Assembly (NCBI RefSeq): GCF_014633365.1
Contig: NC_068352.1
Coordinates: 18,447,310 to 18,511,309, forward strand
Direction of reading: 5' to 3'
Origin: Diospyros lotus
Lineage: Eukaryota; Streptophyta; Magnoliopsida; Ericales; Ebenaceae
DNA length: 64,000 nt
Shown here: positions 23,049-35,019 of the stretch, in pieces
Layout of the letters: each line of letters begins with the position of its first letter
Numbering within the stretch: position 1 is the stretch's first letter
Notes under the pieces: generated by a model
Told to the model about the DNA's origin: nothing
What the model saw: only the letters and a program-made list of their open reading frames with translations
The model's database searches: none
Position numbers and translations under genes: made by a program

Positions 23049-23710
23049 CACTATAAAAAAATTCATTTTTAGCGGCGGTTTTTTTGCGGCGGTTTGTTAA
23101 TTGCCACAAAATTCATTAAAACATTAAATTTTGCGGCGGTTTTCAAGAAATCGTCGCTAATTTTAGAAAATAATTAAATAATTAAAAAATAAAATTGAAT
23201 TTAGCAGCGGTTTTTGAGAAACCGCCGCTAAATTAAAAAATAATTAAATAAATTAAAATTAAAATTAAAATACATTTTGCGGCGGTTTTGAAAAACCGTC
23301 GCAAAATTCATGAAAGATTTCATTTAGCGACGGTTTTCAAAAACCGCCGCTAAATTAAAAAAATAATTAAATAATTTATAATTAAATTTAAATTAACATT
23401 TGCAGCGATTTTTAGAAACCGCTGCAAAATTCATTAAAAAATTTAATTTAGCGGCGGTTTTGAAAAATCGCCGCTAAATTAAAAAAATAATTAAATAATT
23501 TATAATTAAATTTAAATTAACATTTGCGATGATTTTTAGAAACCGCCGCAAAATTCATTAAAAATTTTAATTTAGCGGCGGTTATTAACCGTCACTAAAT
23601 TTAAAAATAATTAAATAATTCAAAATTAAAGTTAAATTGAATTAAATTAATAAAAAGAAATATAAAATCTTAAAAAGAAATTGAAAATTTAATTTAAATT
23701 AATTACAAAA
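23049..23710. mobile_element. CACTA-type terminal region with inverted GGCGGTTT repeats
   Basis: It starts CACTATAAAAAAATTC. About eight inverted units of the form TTTAGCGGCGGTTTTTGAAA / ACCGCCGCTAAA follow, separated by AATTAAATAATT spacers: a subterminal array like that of CACTA elements. The opposite end is not convincingly located; a weak TAGTG candidate lies near 26286. Helitron 2 is inserted at 23711. Confidence 0.55.
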
Positions 23711-25270
23711 TCTTTATATATATAAAAGTAGGATACTCTTGAAAAAAGAAATTTCCTCCCAAAACTTGCATTAATTAATGATTTGCAATTAACACTTATT
23801 GTATTAATAATTTACATTTTGTAATTTGCATTAATAATTTAAAATTTTAATTGTTTTGAAATAATAAGTAGCAATAAAATTTTTCCCCAAAACTTGCATT
23901 AATGATTTACATTTAGTATTTATTGCATTAATAATTTATATTTTGTAATTTGCACATTTATATATATAAAAGTAGGATAGTTTTGAAAAATGAAATTTCC
24001 ACCCAAAACTTGCATTAATGATTTGTAATTAATACTTATTGTATTAATAATTTACATTTTGTAATTCGCATTAATAATTTAAAATTTTCAATTGCTTTGA
24101 AATAATAAGTAGTAATAAAATTTTCCCCCAAAACTTGCATTAATGATTTGCATTTAGTATTTATTGCATTAATAATTTACATTTTGTAATTTGCATATTT
24201 ATATAATAAAAGTAGGATAGTTTTGAAAAAATAAATTTCCCCCCAAAACTTGCATTAATGATTTGTAATTAATACTTATTGTATTAATAATTTACATTTT
24301 GTAATTCGCATTAATAATTTAAAATTTTCAATTTCTTTGAAATAATAAGTAGTAATAAAATTTTCCCCCAAAACTTGCATTAATGATTTGCATTTAGTAC
24401 TTATTGCATTAATAATTTAGATTTTATAATTTGCATCTTTATATATATAAAAGGAGGATAGTCTTGAAAAAATAAATTTTCCTCCAAAACTTGCATTAAT
24501 GATTTGTAATTAATACTTATTGCATTAATAATTTGCATTTTGTAATTTGCATTAATAATTTAAAATTTTCAATTGCTTTGAAATAATAAGTAGTAATAAA
24601 ATTTTCTCCCAAAACTTGCATTAATGATTTGCATTTAGTACTTATTGCATTAATAATTTACATTTTGTAATTTGCATATTTATATATATAAAAGTATGAT
24701 AGTTTTGAAAAAAAAAATTTCCCCCAAAACTTGCATTAATGATTTGTAATTAATACTTATTGTATTAATAATTTACATTTTGTAATTCGCATTAATAATT
24801 TAAAATTTTCAATTGCTTTGAAATAATAAGTAGTAATAAAATTTCCCCCCAAAACTTGCATTAATGATTTGCATTTAGTACTTATTGCATTAATAATTTA
24901 TATTTTGTAATTTACATATTTATATATATAAAAGTATGATAGTTTTGAAAAAAAAAATTTCCCCCCAAAACTTGCATTAATGATTTGTAATTAATACTTA
25001 TTGTATTAATAATTTACATTTTGTAATTCGCATTAATAATTTAAAATTTTCAATTGCTTTGAAATAATAAATAGTAATAAAATTTTCCCTCAAAACTTGC
25101 ATTAATGATTTGCATTTAGTACTTATTGCATTAATAATTTAGATTTTATAATTTGCAACTTTATATATATAATAAGTAGGATAGTCTTAAAAAAATAAAT
25201 TTTCCTCCAAAACTTGCATTAATGATTTACAATTAATACTTATTACATTAATAATTTGTATTTTATAATT
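23711..25270 (+). repeat. Tandem array, seven units of ~241 bp
   Basis: Units start near 23711, 23955, 24196, 24437, 24678, 24918 and 25159; spacing is 240 to 244 bp. Each begins with a TTTATATATATAAAAGTAGGATAG-like head and contains the phrase AAAACTTGCATTAATGATTT twice. The last unit is partial. Related single units occur in Helitron 1 (5805, 6171). Confidence 0.9.
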
Positions 25271-26060
25271 TACATTAAATATACGAGTTTTTCAATGCTA
25301 ATTGTTTTGTATTAAATTTGCATGAGTTTTATGAGAAATATTAATAGACAACTTAAACTATTAATTAAGTTATAGAAAATTATCCATTTATTTAAAATAT
25401 TATTTTTATATCTTTATTCTATGTATATTTATATAATATTAAAATATGATAGTCAAATAAAGTATTTTGCCAAGTGTCAATCAATGGTGAATTTTTTCCC
25501 TCAAAAACTTGCATTAAATCAAAGGTAGTGATTAATTAATTATTAATTACTTTAATAATTATATTATAGTCTTGAAAATGTAATGTCTTAACAAATTCAT
25601 AAAAAAGTATTTAAGGTTGTCAAACGCTAGGGTTTTTCAATGCTAATTTATATTTAAGGTATCACATTTTTAAAATTATGGAAGAAATCAAAATTATTTT
25701 TTTTAAAATTTTGTTATTATTGAAAAAACTTATATTGAAAATATTTATTTAAGTGAAAATATTTATTTATAAATAAATATAATATAATAAAAAAAATTTA
25801 TAAGTATTTTCTCAAGTGACCTATTTAATATGTTAATTATTCTTTAATACATTAATTGAATGACAGTATATTGAATTAAAAGTGTTCTCCATTAGTACAA
25901 TGAATAGTAAATAATTAAGTAAACTTAAATTTTTTCAACATGATTAAAGATTAAAAAAAAATTATAATTATCAATTATGTTAAAATTATTTAAAATAATA
26001 AATTTATTTTTTTTATTTTTAAATTAAACTCTCCCATATATCACATGGGTTCACCACTAG
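23711..26060 (+). mobile_element. Helitron 2 with tandem head units
   Basis: It is preceded by A, starts TCTTTATATATATAAAAG, and ends with hairpin CCCAT..ATGGG, then TTCACCACTAG, followed by T. These are the TC..CTRR termini and A|T insertion expected of Helitrons. No Rep or helicase coding is present, so it is non-autonomous. Most of its length is the tandem array at 23711..25270. The target lies in AT-rich CACTA interior. Confidence 0.7.
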
Positions 26061-26702
26061 TTAATTAAAAATTTAATTTAAAAAATCAAAATAAAAATAA
26101 ATTTAACAAAATATTAATAATTTTAAAAATATATATATATTTTTATTTTTAATTAATTAATTTAGTTAATTTAATTCAATTAATTTATTTTTAATTTATT
26201 CCTTTACTCTTTTAAAAAATAATAAATTAATTAATGTTTTTTAATTTATATTAAAAAATATAAAATATAATTATGGAAAGTAGTGGTTGTTTTGGTATAT
26301 AATTTATATATGCGGTTATATAACAAGGTGGCTTGGCAGATCAGACGGTCGCGCGCACACATGTGCACAGTGGAGGTCGCGGGATCGAAACTCTGGGGAA
26401 GGGGAGGCTGGAAATTTTAATTTCCAGCCTCGTCACGTGGCGCGCGGCACAGACGGGTGGTCCAAGCGGGCAGGCGGGTAGGCAGGTCAGCAGGTGGGCG
26501 CGGGCGGATGGGGATGCCTAGACAAGTACATAGGTGACCAATGTTGGAGAACATGTCACTAGACATGACTCGCCATGAGAATCCATTTTGGTTATATGTT
26601 GATGGAATTCTCATACAAGATGGGTGTAACTAATCCTTGGACCTGAGGTTGTCACGGTTATCTCATAAGAAGACCGGTATGCTTTGACATCGTTTCGATG
26701 AG
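26061..26702. other. AT-rich tail, then a GC-rich tRNA/SINE-like stretch
   Basis: 26061..26300 is AT-rich with no feature. At 26325..26400, GGTGGCTTGGCAGATCAG followed by GGTCGCGGGATCGAAACTC resembles Pol III A and B boxes of plant SINEs (B box consensus GGTTCGAANCC). No 3' tail or TSD was found, so this is tentative. 26530..26702 resembles LTR-type noncoding sequence. Confidence 0.3.
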
Positions 26703-28168
26703 CCTAGATAAAGGTTGCACGTGGGCAATCATTGGGTATATTGTGAGGCTTATGGAGATGGGTGTATAACCAAGATGGGACTCGTCTATTCCTTGATAGA
26801 GGATGATGTATCTAAGGCGCCTTCGGTGGATATTCACTTTAAATCCATGGCCATGGTGAAAGAGATCAATAAAGAGTTATTGATTTACTTTCTAATTAAG
26901 TGAAGATATCCGAAAGACCGAAGAAAACTCATGTGATCGTTATCAAGCAACATATCGCCATACTTGAGATCACATAAGATACATTGACAAGAGGATCGAA
27001 TTACACGATAACCATCCTCGTGAAAGGTTATTTGCGGATTATGAATCATTCTGAATAATTGGGTAGGCATGATGCCTTGCTAGAGGCCAATCTTGTCTTA
27101 TGTGTTTGTATCGACACATTACCAACATATTTGGAAGCCTAATGAGTCATACGCAATAGGCACGGTCCTTGGCTTAAACCAGGAGAGTGGACGTATGGTT
27201 AAGTGGGACACTTCGGCAAGAAGTTTTGCCGTCGTAGGTTCTCACGGAAAAAGAACAAATAGACGTAATGACGTCGATATGACGAACAGTCGTCATAATG
27301 GAAAAAGCTTTCTAAAATGACAATTGATTAAATTAGGAAGGAGTTTCTAATTTAATAATTTTCTATTTGTTGGAGTGGCAAATAGAAAATAAAATATTTT
27401 TGGGATTAAGTTAATATTTGGACTAAATTAGATTTGGGCCAAATATTAAATTAAATATTATATTTGGACTAAATTGGATTTGGGCCAAATATTAAAATAA
27501 ATATTATATTTGGACTAAATTAGATTTGGGCCAAATATTAAATATTATATTTGGACCAAATTAGATTTGGGCTAAATATTAAATATTATATTTGGGCTTG
27601 AATTAGATTTGGGCCAAAATATTTTATTTAAACCTATAAAAGGATTTGGGCCATTTAATTATATTTCTAGTTAGACTAGAATAAGCCCACTTAATATTCT
27701 AATTAAATTAGAATTAATAGGCTAGCCCAATCCATTAGGGTTTTAGAAACCCTAGGATATTTCATTATAAATATCCCTTTATGGGTTGCCTAAAATTAAG
27801 GAGTTTTTGGTGTCATTTTTCAAGAGTTGAAAAAACATATTGCCGCTCACTCTTTCCTGTTTCTTTTGGCATCAATACGAAACGAGGGCGTTCTTTTACT
27901 GTCCATACACAAGCTGTGCAAAGGAGAAGGAGCTAGCACTCCTATTCCGCTCTCCTTGCCAACAGATGCGTGCTGTGTATCACGAGTTAGAGGCCGGACG
28001 GTTGGACGGCTCGAATCCGCGAACGACTCGATAATTTAAATGTTAGATTTATTTATTTGTTTGTGAATGATTTAATTTCGACGTTGAACCAATCGTCGGG
28101 ATCGGGGTAAGTTCAAAATGTTTTGAACTACGCTGTTTATCCCGTAGCGATCTTGCTTTACTTTCACC
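26703..28168. repeat. 1.46 kb direct repeat, copy 1
   Basis: It runs from CTAGATAAAGGTTGCACG to GATCTTGCTTTACTTTCA and is followed directly by copy 2 (28169..29560). Short ORFs conserved in both copies on each strand (26885..27070 and 28349..28534 minus; 26715..26903 and 28185..28400 plus) match no known family and are probably chance frames in a noncoding repeat. It looks like LTR or nonautonomous retroelement sequence, but no TG..CA ends with a TSD were found. Confidence 0.75.
27405..27625. repeat. Minisatellite of TTTGGACTAAATT...GGGCCAAATATT units
   Basis: About five units of 45 to 60 bp (TATTTGGACTAAATTAGATT, then TGGGCCAAATATTAAA). The homologous stretch in the second repeat copy (28843..29005) has fewer units, so the array has changed length since the duplication. 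Confidence 0.85.
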
Positions 28169-29560
28169 TAGATAAAGGCTGCATATGGGCGATCGTTGGG
28201 TATATCGTGAGGCTTATAGAGATGGGTGCACAACCAAGATGGGACTCGTCTATCCCTTGATAGAGGATGATGTATCTAGGGCGCCTTCAGTGGATATTCA
28301 CTTTAAATCCATGGCCATGGTGAAAGAGATCAATAAGGAGTTATTGATTCACTTTCTATTAAGTGAAGATATCCGAATGACCAAAGAAAAACTCATGTGA
28401 TCATAATCAAGCAAAACATTTCCAGACTTGAGATCACATAAGATACATTGACGAGATGATCGAATTACATGGTAACCATGCTCGCGAAAGGTTATTTGCA
28501 GATTATGAATTCTTCTGAATAATTGGGTTGGCATGATGCCTTGCTAGAGGCCAATCTTGTCTTATGTGTTTGTACTGACACATTACCAACATATTCGGAA
28601 GCCTAATGAGTCATACGCAATAGGCACAGTCCCTGGCTTAAATCAAGAGAGTGGACGTATGGTTAAGTGGGACACTTCGGCAAGAAGTTATGCCGTCGTA
28701 AGTTCTCATGAAAAAAAAAATAGACGTAATGATATCGATATGACGGGGAGTCGTCATAATGGAAAGAGTTTCTTAAAATGTCAATTAATTAAATTAGGAA
28801 GGAGTTTCTAATTTAATAATTTTCTATTTTTTGGGTTTAAGTTAATATTTGGACTAAATAGGATTTGGGCAAAATATTAAATTAAATATTATATTTGGAC
28901 TAAATTGGATTTGGGCCAAATATTAAATATTATATTTGGACCAAATTAGATTTGGTCCAAATATTAAATATTATATTTGGGCTTGAATTAGATTTGGGCC
29001 AAAATATTTTGTTTAAACCTATAAAAGGATTTGGGCCATTTAATTATATTTTTAGTTGGACTAGAATAAGGTCACTTAAGATTCTAATTGAATTAGAATT
29101 AATGGGCTAGCCCAATCCATTAGGGTTTGAGAAACCCTAGGATATTTCTCTGTAAATATCCTTTTATGGGTTGCCCAAAATAGATGAGAGTTTTTGGTAT
29201 AGTTTTTCAAGAGTTGAAAAACGTATTGCTGTTCACTCTTCATCGTTTCTTTTGGCATCAATACGAAATGAGGACATTCTTTTTTCGTCCATACATAAGC
29301 CGCGAAAAGGAGAAGGAGCTAGTACTCATATTCCACTCTCCTTGCCAATGGACGCGTGTCGCGTATCACGAGTTAGAGGCTGAACGCTTGGAAGGCTCGA
29401 ATCCGCAAACGACTCGATAATCTAAAGGTTAGATTTATTTTATTTGTATTGGAATGATTTGATTTCTACGTTGATCCAATTGCCAGGATCGGGGTAAGAT
29501 TCAAAATTTTTGAACTACGCTGTTTTCCCCGTTGCTATCTTGCTTTACTTTCATAGATAT
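28169..29560. repeat. 1.46 kb direct repeat, copy 2
   Basis: Homologous along its length to 26703..28168, with scattered substitutions and indels. It starts CTAGATAAAGGCTGCATATG and ends CTTGCTTTACTTTCA. The shorter length is partly due to the shorter minisatellite. Confidence 0.75.
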
Positions 29561-31161
29561 CATAAACATTGAGCTTGAAAAATATAGGACACAGTTTTTT
29601 CATAGCTCAAATAAACACAAGTGTTGTTTGTGAAAGTTAGATAAAATTAACTTTCCAATCACATTCACTTGGTTACCTAAAAAGCCTTAGAAGATAAGAG
29701 AGATATTCTTAAGGCACATGGTTTTAATAACAAGTTGAAAACAATATATGTTACTCAACTAAATGACTTCTTTTATATAGAATCAAATAAGAATCACTCT
29801 ACTAGGCTCATTAATCATAGCATGCAAAAGATATAGCATGAATAGTCACATTCACTTTGTGAATCATGCTCACATGAAATATTCATAAGTCAAGCATCTC
29901 ACTATTACTTGACTAACATAAATCACATAGAGCATAATAAATATGTTGAGCACAAAATAACCTAACATATATCACAAAGATGCTCTAGCTTGAGCATTGT
30001 GATAACTCATTCATATTTAATAAACAAGAACACATATAAGTTGAATAGAAACATAGAGAGTCTTATAAATGAGATGAACGCAAAACGAGGCACATCATTT
30101 ATCATGATGTCTTAAGAATGAGAACACACATAAGCTTATTAAAGCATATATGGCATCTATTCTATAATCTCTAAACCATCATACACATATACTAATAATG
30201 CATACTATGAGTAATTCTTGAAGAATATAAGCGTTAGAACTCCGCTCAAATGCATTTATCCTAAACATAAGCAACACTAGAGAGTATTGCTTGGAACACC
30301 TTCAACATATAAATTCTTTCAAGAACTAGATGCTTTAAAATAAAATCACTTAATTACATATTCATTCTTATCCGAGTGATTAATACATCACTCGACTATA
30401 AGCTTGAAAAGATGAAATTTCAACAACTTTACCAGATGCTGTATGAAATCAATAATGTTATAAATACTTGAATCAAAGCATTCAACTACTCAAATGTTCT
30501 TCTATTAAATTAAAGAACATTGACAGCCTTAAATAAAACTTAGGTTTCGAAAAATAGAACTTAGGACCACTTGCCTAAGAGTATATATATATATATATAT
30601 ATATATGCATTAACACGAGAGCAAAGATGATTGATATTAAGGCATTAATTAAAGCTTGTTACCTTTACACTTGAGAAATGTTTTCACATAATTTGAGTAC
30701 TTAAGATATTTTCCATTCTTAAGTTTACTCTAAGTGTCAAAAGGATAAATGACTTTTATCCATGACACTAATGCATTAGGATACTTAAGATATCCCTTGA
30801 AATCTTAGAGCAACTTACTAAGAAGCATATTGACAAATTGATGTAGGCTCACCTACAACGTACACGTTCGAGTACGGATTGCACTAAGAAAATAAATATT
30901 GTTCTTATTTCATAAGCAACCAAAAAACCCTACAATGCGACTAAATGTCTTAAATAGGTGAAAACTGAAAACCTATTGGGTCAACAATCCCCTAACGGGC
31001 TGGGCTTTTCAAAACAAAATAAAGAAATATTTAAAATAATGAACTAAAAACACAAAAATGCATTTTTAACACTGTAAACGATCTCAAATGGCCAAAATCC
31101 ATCATACGTCACGGCGAAGCGAATGGGTTTGTGGGCCCAAAACGGACATTGTATGCGAAAG
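29561..31161. other. Unidentified AT-rich sequence flanking the solo LTR at 31167
   Basis: No ORF of note. It is continuous with 37954..38505 once the LTR complex 31167..37948 is removed (flanks TTACG/TTATG). An (AT)n run is at about 30583..30606. The texture (CCTAACGGGCTGGGCTTTTC, AACGGACATTGTATGCG) is LTR-like, but no termini were found. Confidence 0.35.
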
Positions 31162-31178
31162 TTACGTGTAATGGCCTA

Positions 31179-33201
31179 TGTTGAGTTCTAACCTAGTCAA
31201 GAGGGGGGGTGAATTGACACCTTTTAAAAATTCTAATGCAAAACTTATGCACGTATATATATGAGAAAACAAATTTAATACAAACCAAAATTGTAGTTGA
31301 GAGTACGGGAGCACTTAAATACTAGATGGATAATATGATATCCGCCAGTTGTGTTAGTATGTGCTTAGATCCAATATACTCTTCAAATTACAACTTGGTG
31401 AAAACATGTGATTTGAATACACACAATAACAAGACTTTAAATAAAGAATGATCAGTTAAAGCAAAACAGAATATAATACCAAAAACAAACAAGTATAATC
31501 AAGCAAGAATAAGTAAAGAGTGAAGAGAAGAAGAACACAGCAATGTATAGTGGTTCGGCCCTTATGGCTTACATCCACTACCTAAGGATTTCCTTCCTTA
31601 GGATTTTCAACCAAATCCACTATATGAAACTTTTGATACAACCACCGAAGCCTTCACTTGGCTTCACCACCACCAAACTATTTCTGGAGTCTCACACTCA
31701 CTAGTTTTGATTTTGTACTCTCTTTACAAGATACAAGAATAGTAGAGATTGAGAAATAGGGTTCTCTCAAAAATAATACAATGAAGTGTAGAGAACTCTC
31801 TTAGTTTTCTCTCAAGAAGATAGAGGAAAAGAAAGACTTAGAGAGAATGAAAATCTTAGTTAATGATGTAGAAAATAATAGGGCTTCCAAAAGTTGTTCC
31901 AAAGCCTTCAAGAGATCCTTTTATATAGTGTTAGAGTAGGCTTTCCTTAATCAATCTCAGCCCTCCATGTGTCAAGTCTTCAAGCCAATCTTAGCCCTTC
32001 GTTTTGAATTTTTGATTTACCTTCCATAATCAGCTAACTTGATTGATCTTCAAGACCTTTGACTTTTATAGATCTCCAATCAGCCTTGAATGAGCAAATC
32101 AATTCCAATAATGCATGGCTGATTTCAAGGATTAAAAATATCATCCAAACCCTTCATAATTCTTGCAAAATCGAAATTAAATAACAAATGATCAATTCTG
32201 ACTTCTAGTTGATCTTCAAACTCCTTTGATTGTGCAATTGGCCCCTTAGCTCCCATAACAAGCATAGCTAATTTGAAATTTGAATTTAAACCTCCAAATG
32301 GTGTAAAATCCAACCAAATAATGAAGCAAATTTGTCCAACAATGAATATATCAATTATAACTTCAAAAGCCCTTAATTGATCAAGTTTCCATACTAAAAA
32401 ATGTTGACAAGTAGAGAATCAATTTGTGTAGCTGAATATATGCAAGATATCATTTGAATATTCTCCCATAATGAAGATATCAATTAGCCATAATTAGTAG
32501 GATACTTGATTCCATGATTTGAGCCTCCATATCCCTTTAATGAGAGAGAATCAGCAATAAAGGAAAGTAATATCAATCAAGGTTTAATTTTCAAACCTTA
32601 ATTTCCTCCATTAATGTTGAATAATAATGCTGAATCTTTAACTTCTCCATTTAAATGCAATTCAAAAAGAAATCTTCCATATTTAACTGGGTAGAGGAGC
32701 TTTTAGGAACCTTTAAATTTACTCCATGATTCTCTTACCATATCTAGACCAACGAGATGATGTAGCCTTGATGAGTGTGCTCCATGTGGTTGCCATGTCA
32801 TCAAAATGCCATGTTAACAATGCCATGTCGCCAAGTTACATATATGGCAACTCCATATAGTGGACTACTCCAATTTCCTCAAAAACTTCCATATAGATCT
32901 TTTGAACTTCCCAACAAGGATTCCATATATATATATTCTAGACTTTCCATTCCAAGAAGAACTTTCCATACATGGCTCAAATACTCAAATTTCTAGAAAG
33001 CTTTCTAAAAACTTGTTTCCATATATAATGAAATCTCTATATCAATATAAGAAGTTTCCATATATAACCTGTGTCAAGAAATCACTAGAGAATAGCTTTG
33101 TAAGCCTTATGAAGGCTTCATGCTTTGTTAGTACATAAAATATAAATGAACATTCACATTCACACATGCCAATCATCAATCATCAAAATCTACACTCAAC
33201 A
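31179..33201 (-). mobile_element. Solo LTR with TGTTGAGT/ACTCAACA ends
   Basis: Bounded by perfect 8 bp inverted ends TGTTGAGT..ACTCAACA and by GCCTA on both sides (31174..31178, 33202..33206), a perfect TSD. It includes the AGAGGGGGGGTGAATTGAC string near the left end and a 'cactacctaaggatttccttcc' stretch, also seen in the LTR at 58760..59850. Those features suggest a copia-type LTR read on the minus strand. It contains reiterated TTCCATATATA motifs at 32850..33070. Confidence 0.85.
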
Positions 33202-35019
33202 GCCTACTCCCGGATAGTCTCGCTAGCATAGGATATCCAAAAGGAGGTCATCATAAGGATGATATAGAACAATAATATATAACACCACATTACAATCCTT
33301 GGATAAATTCAGTGGAAACTAACATAAAGGTTTACAACATCTTGGCGCCATGGCCTACACAAAATGAAATATAAGGGCATTAACAAATTTTACAACATAA
33401 AATTTCCTCACACATGCCCTCTTCACACACACTAACATGGACGATCTAATCTGGGAGATCTTTGTACACCTCTAACCCTGGGCTCTAGTCCCATTAGACT
33501 CGCCTTGAACCACTACTTTACCTTTACTTGGAATGACACGAGAGTACAACAAGGTGAGCCACAAGGCTCAACAAGTATATTTATAAAGCATAGAGATATA
33601 GAATCAAAGGCATGGATAATCAAGATAGAGTAAACAACAACTCTATGAGAAGATATCAGTATAACACAACTCATAAGTTTTTCATTTACATCAATTTCCC
33701 ATGCTATGATTATTATACATATCATGTAGTCATTTTCATGCTTATGCACATGCACCAATAGTAAGGAATTGTCCACATAATTCCCAAGGCTCCCACAACC
33801 AATATATCCATGTATCATGAAAATACATCAACAAGCAATAACAATTTGAGTCTCGTCTATCGGGTTGATGGCCATCTCACCTGCGTCAAGCGCTCATAGG
33901 ATATCATTTTCTCACCACAGACGAGGCCGCCAAGCAAAATAATAGGTGCGTAAAGATAATAATCATGCATCACATATGCATATCCCAATTTCATATCAAT
34001 CCTTGATGATTAAGAAAATCTCAAATCATGCTTATCATGCTTATCATGCGCAATTACATAAATTAAAGTGTGCACTATCTCATGATCACATGGTAAATTT
34101 CAATAAATTTATTTACTCATACTTATAGAAATGCCCAACCAATATTTACGACATATGTTTTTACCCCAACAACAGCCACAAGAAACCAAAATTTATACAT
34201 GCAAGGAACACCAAATCTTGCATGACTCTAGACCTTAATCAATAAATGTGTCATTCCTTAAGAAATATAGGGTGATACAAAACCCTATCGAGGCTTTTGA
34301 ATAAAATAGTTCAAGTATTTAAGAAGAATGATCAAGGGTAAACATCACTCAATTATATAAAGAATAGCCAACATAAAAGGATTTAATTAGGCAAAATTTT
34401 AGAAAATTTCCAGATTTTGAAGTCTAACTTCAAGGACCTATTTTGGCTCATATCTCAGTTAAATATCATGAATCATATATCAAATCGAAGCCTCAAATCT
34501 CTAGAATTAGAATTGGAAATAACCACAATGTCTGCCACCCCACCCCCATTTGTGCTTTCTCAATTTTGCCCCTCCCACTTGCACACACACACACACATAT
34601 TTTCATGCCCTTTTATGGCATTTGCCACTCATTTAATTTTCCTTTTAAATTTAAATCATCCTTTTGTAAATGGGCTCAAGCTCAAGCCCAACTCATTTAA
34701 TTATGTCCAATATCTCATAAAGCCCAAAAAGCTTATTTTCAACTTGTCCCAACACTTAAGGCCCCAAAGTTCTATTTTTCACTTGGTCCAACCCACTTCA
34801 TTTAAAATCAACTATGGACTCAATCTATACATAGTTAGGTCCAATCCATTAAAAATTGTTTCATTTAAATTCTAACTACCATTTGCCATGGGCTTTCTCA
34901 CATTGGCCCAAATCTAGTTTCATTAAACCCTCATCCATTTTATTTAATTTTAAAATAATGCATTATATATATATACACAAAATGAAATAAATATCAATAA
35001 TGGCATAGACCCAATAATG

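Noticed and set aside
26885..28534. Minus-strand frames starting MPTQLFR in both 1.46 kb repeats
   Set aside because: Conserved only as far as the duplication itself; opposite-strand frames are conserved equally, so there is no sign of coding constraint.
34417..34875. 152-codon frame
   Set aside because: Falls in the noncoding middle of the solo LTR 31167..37948, and sister LTRs do not keep it open.
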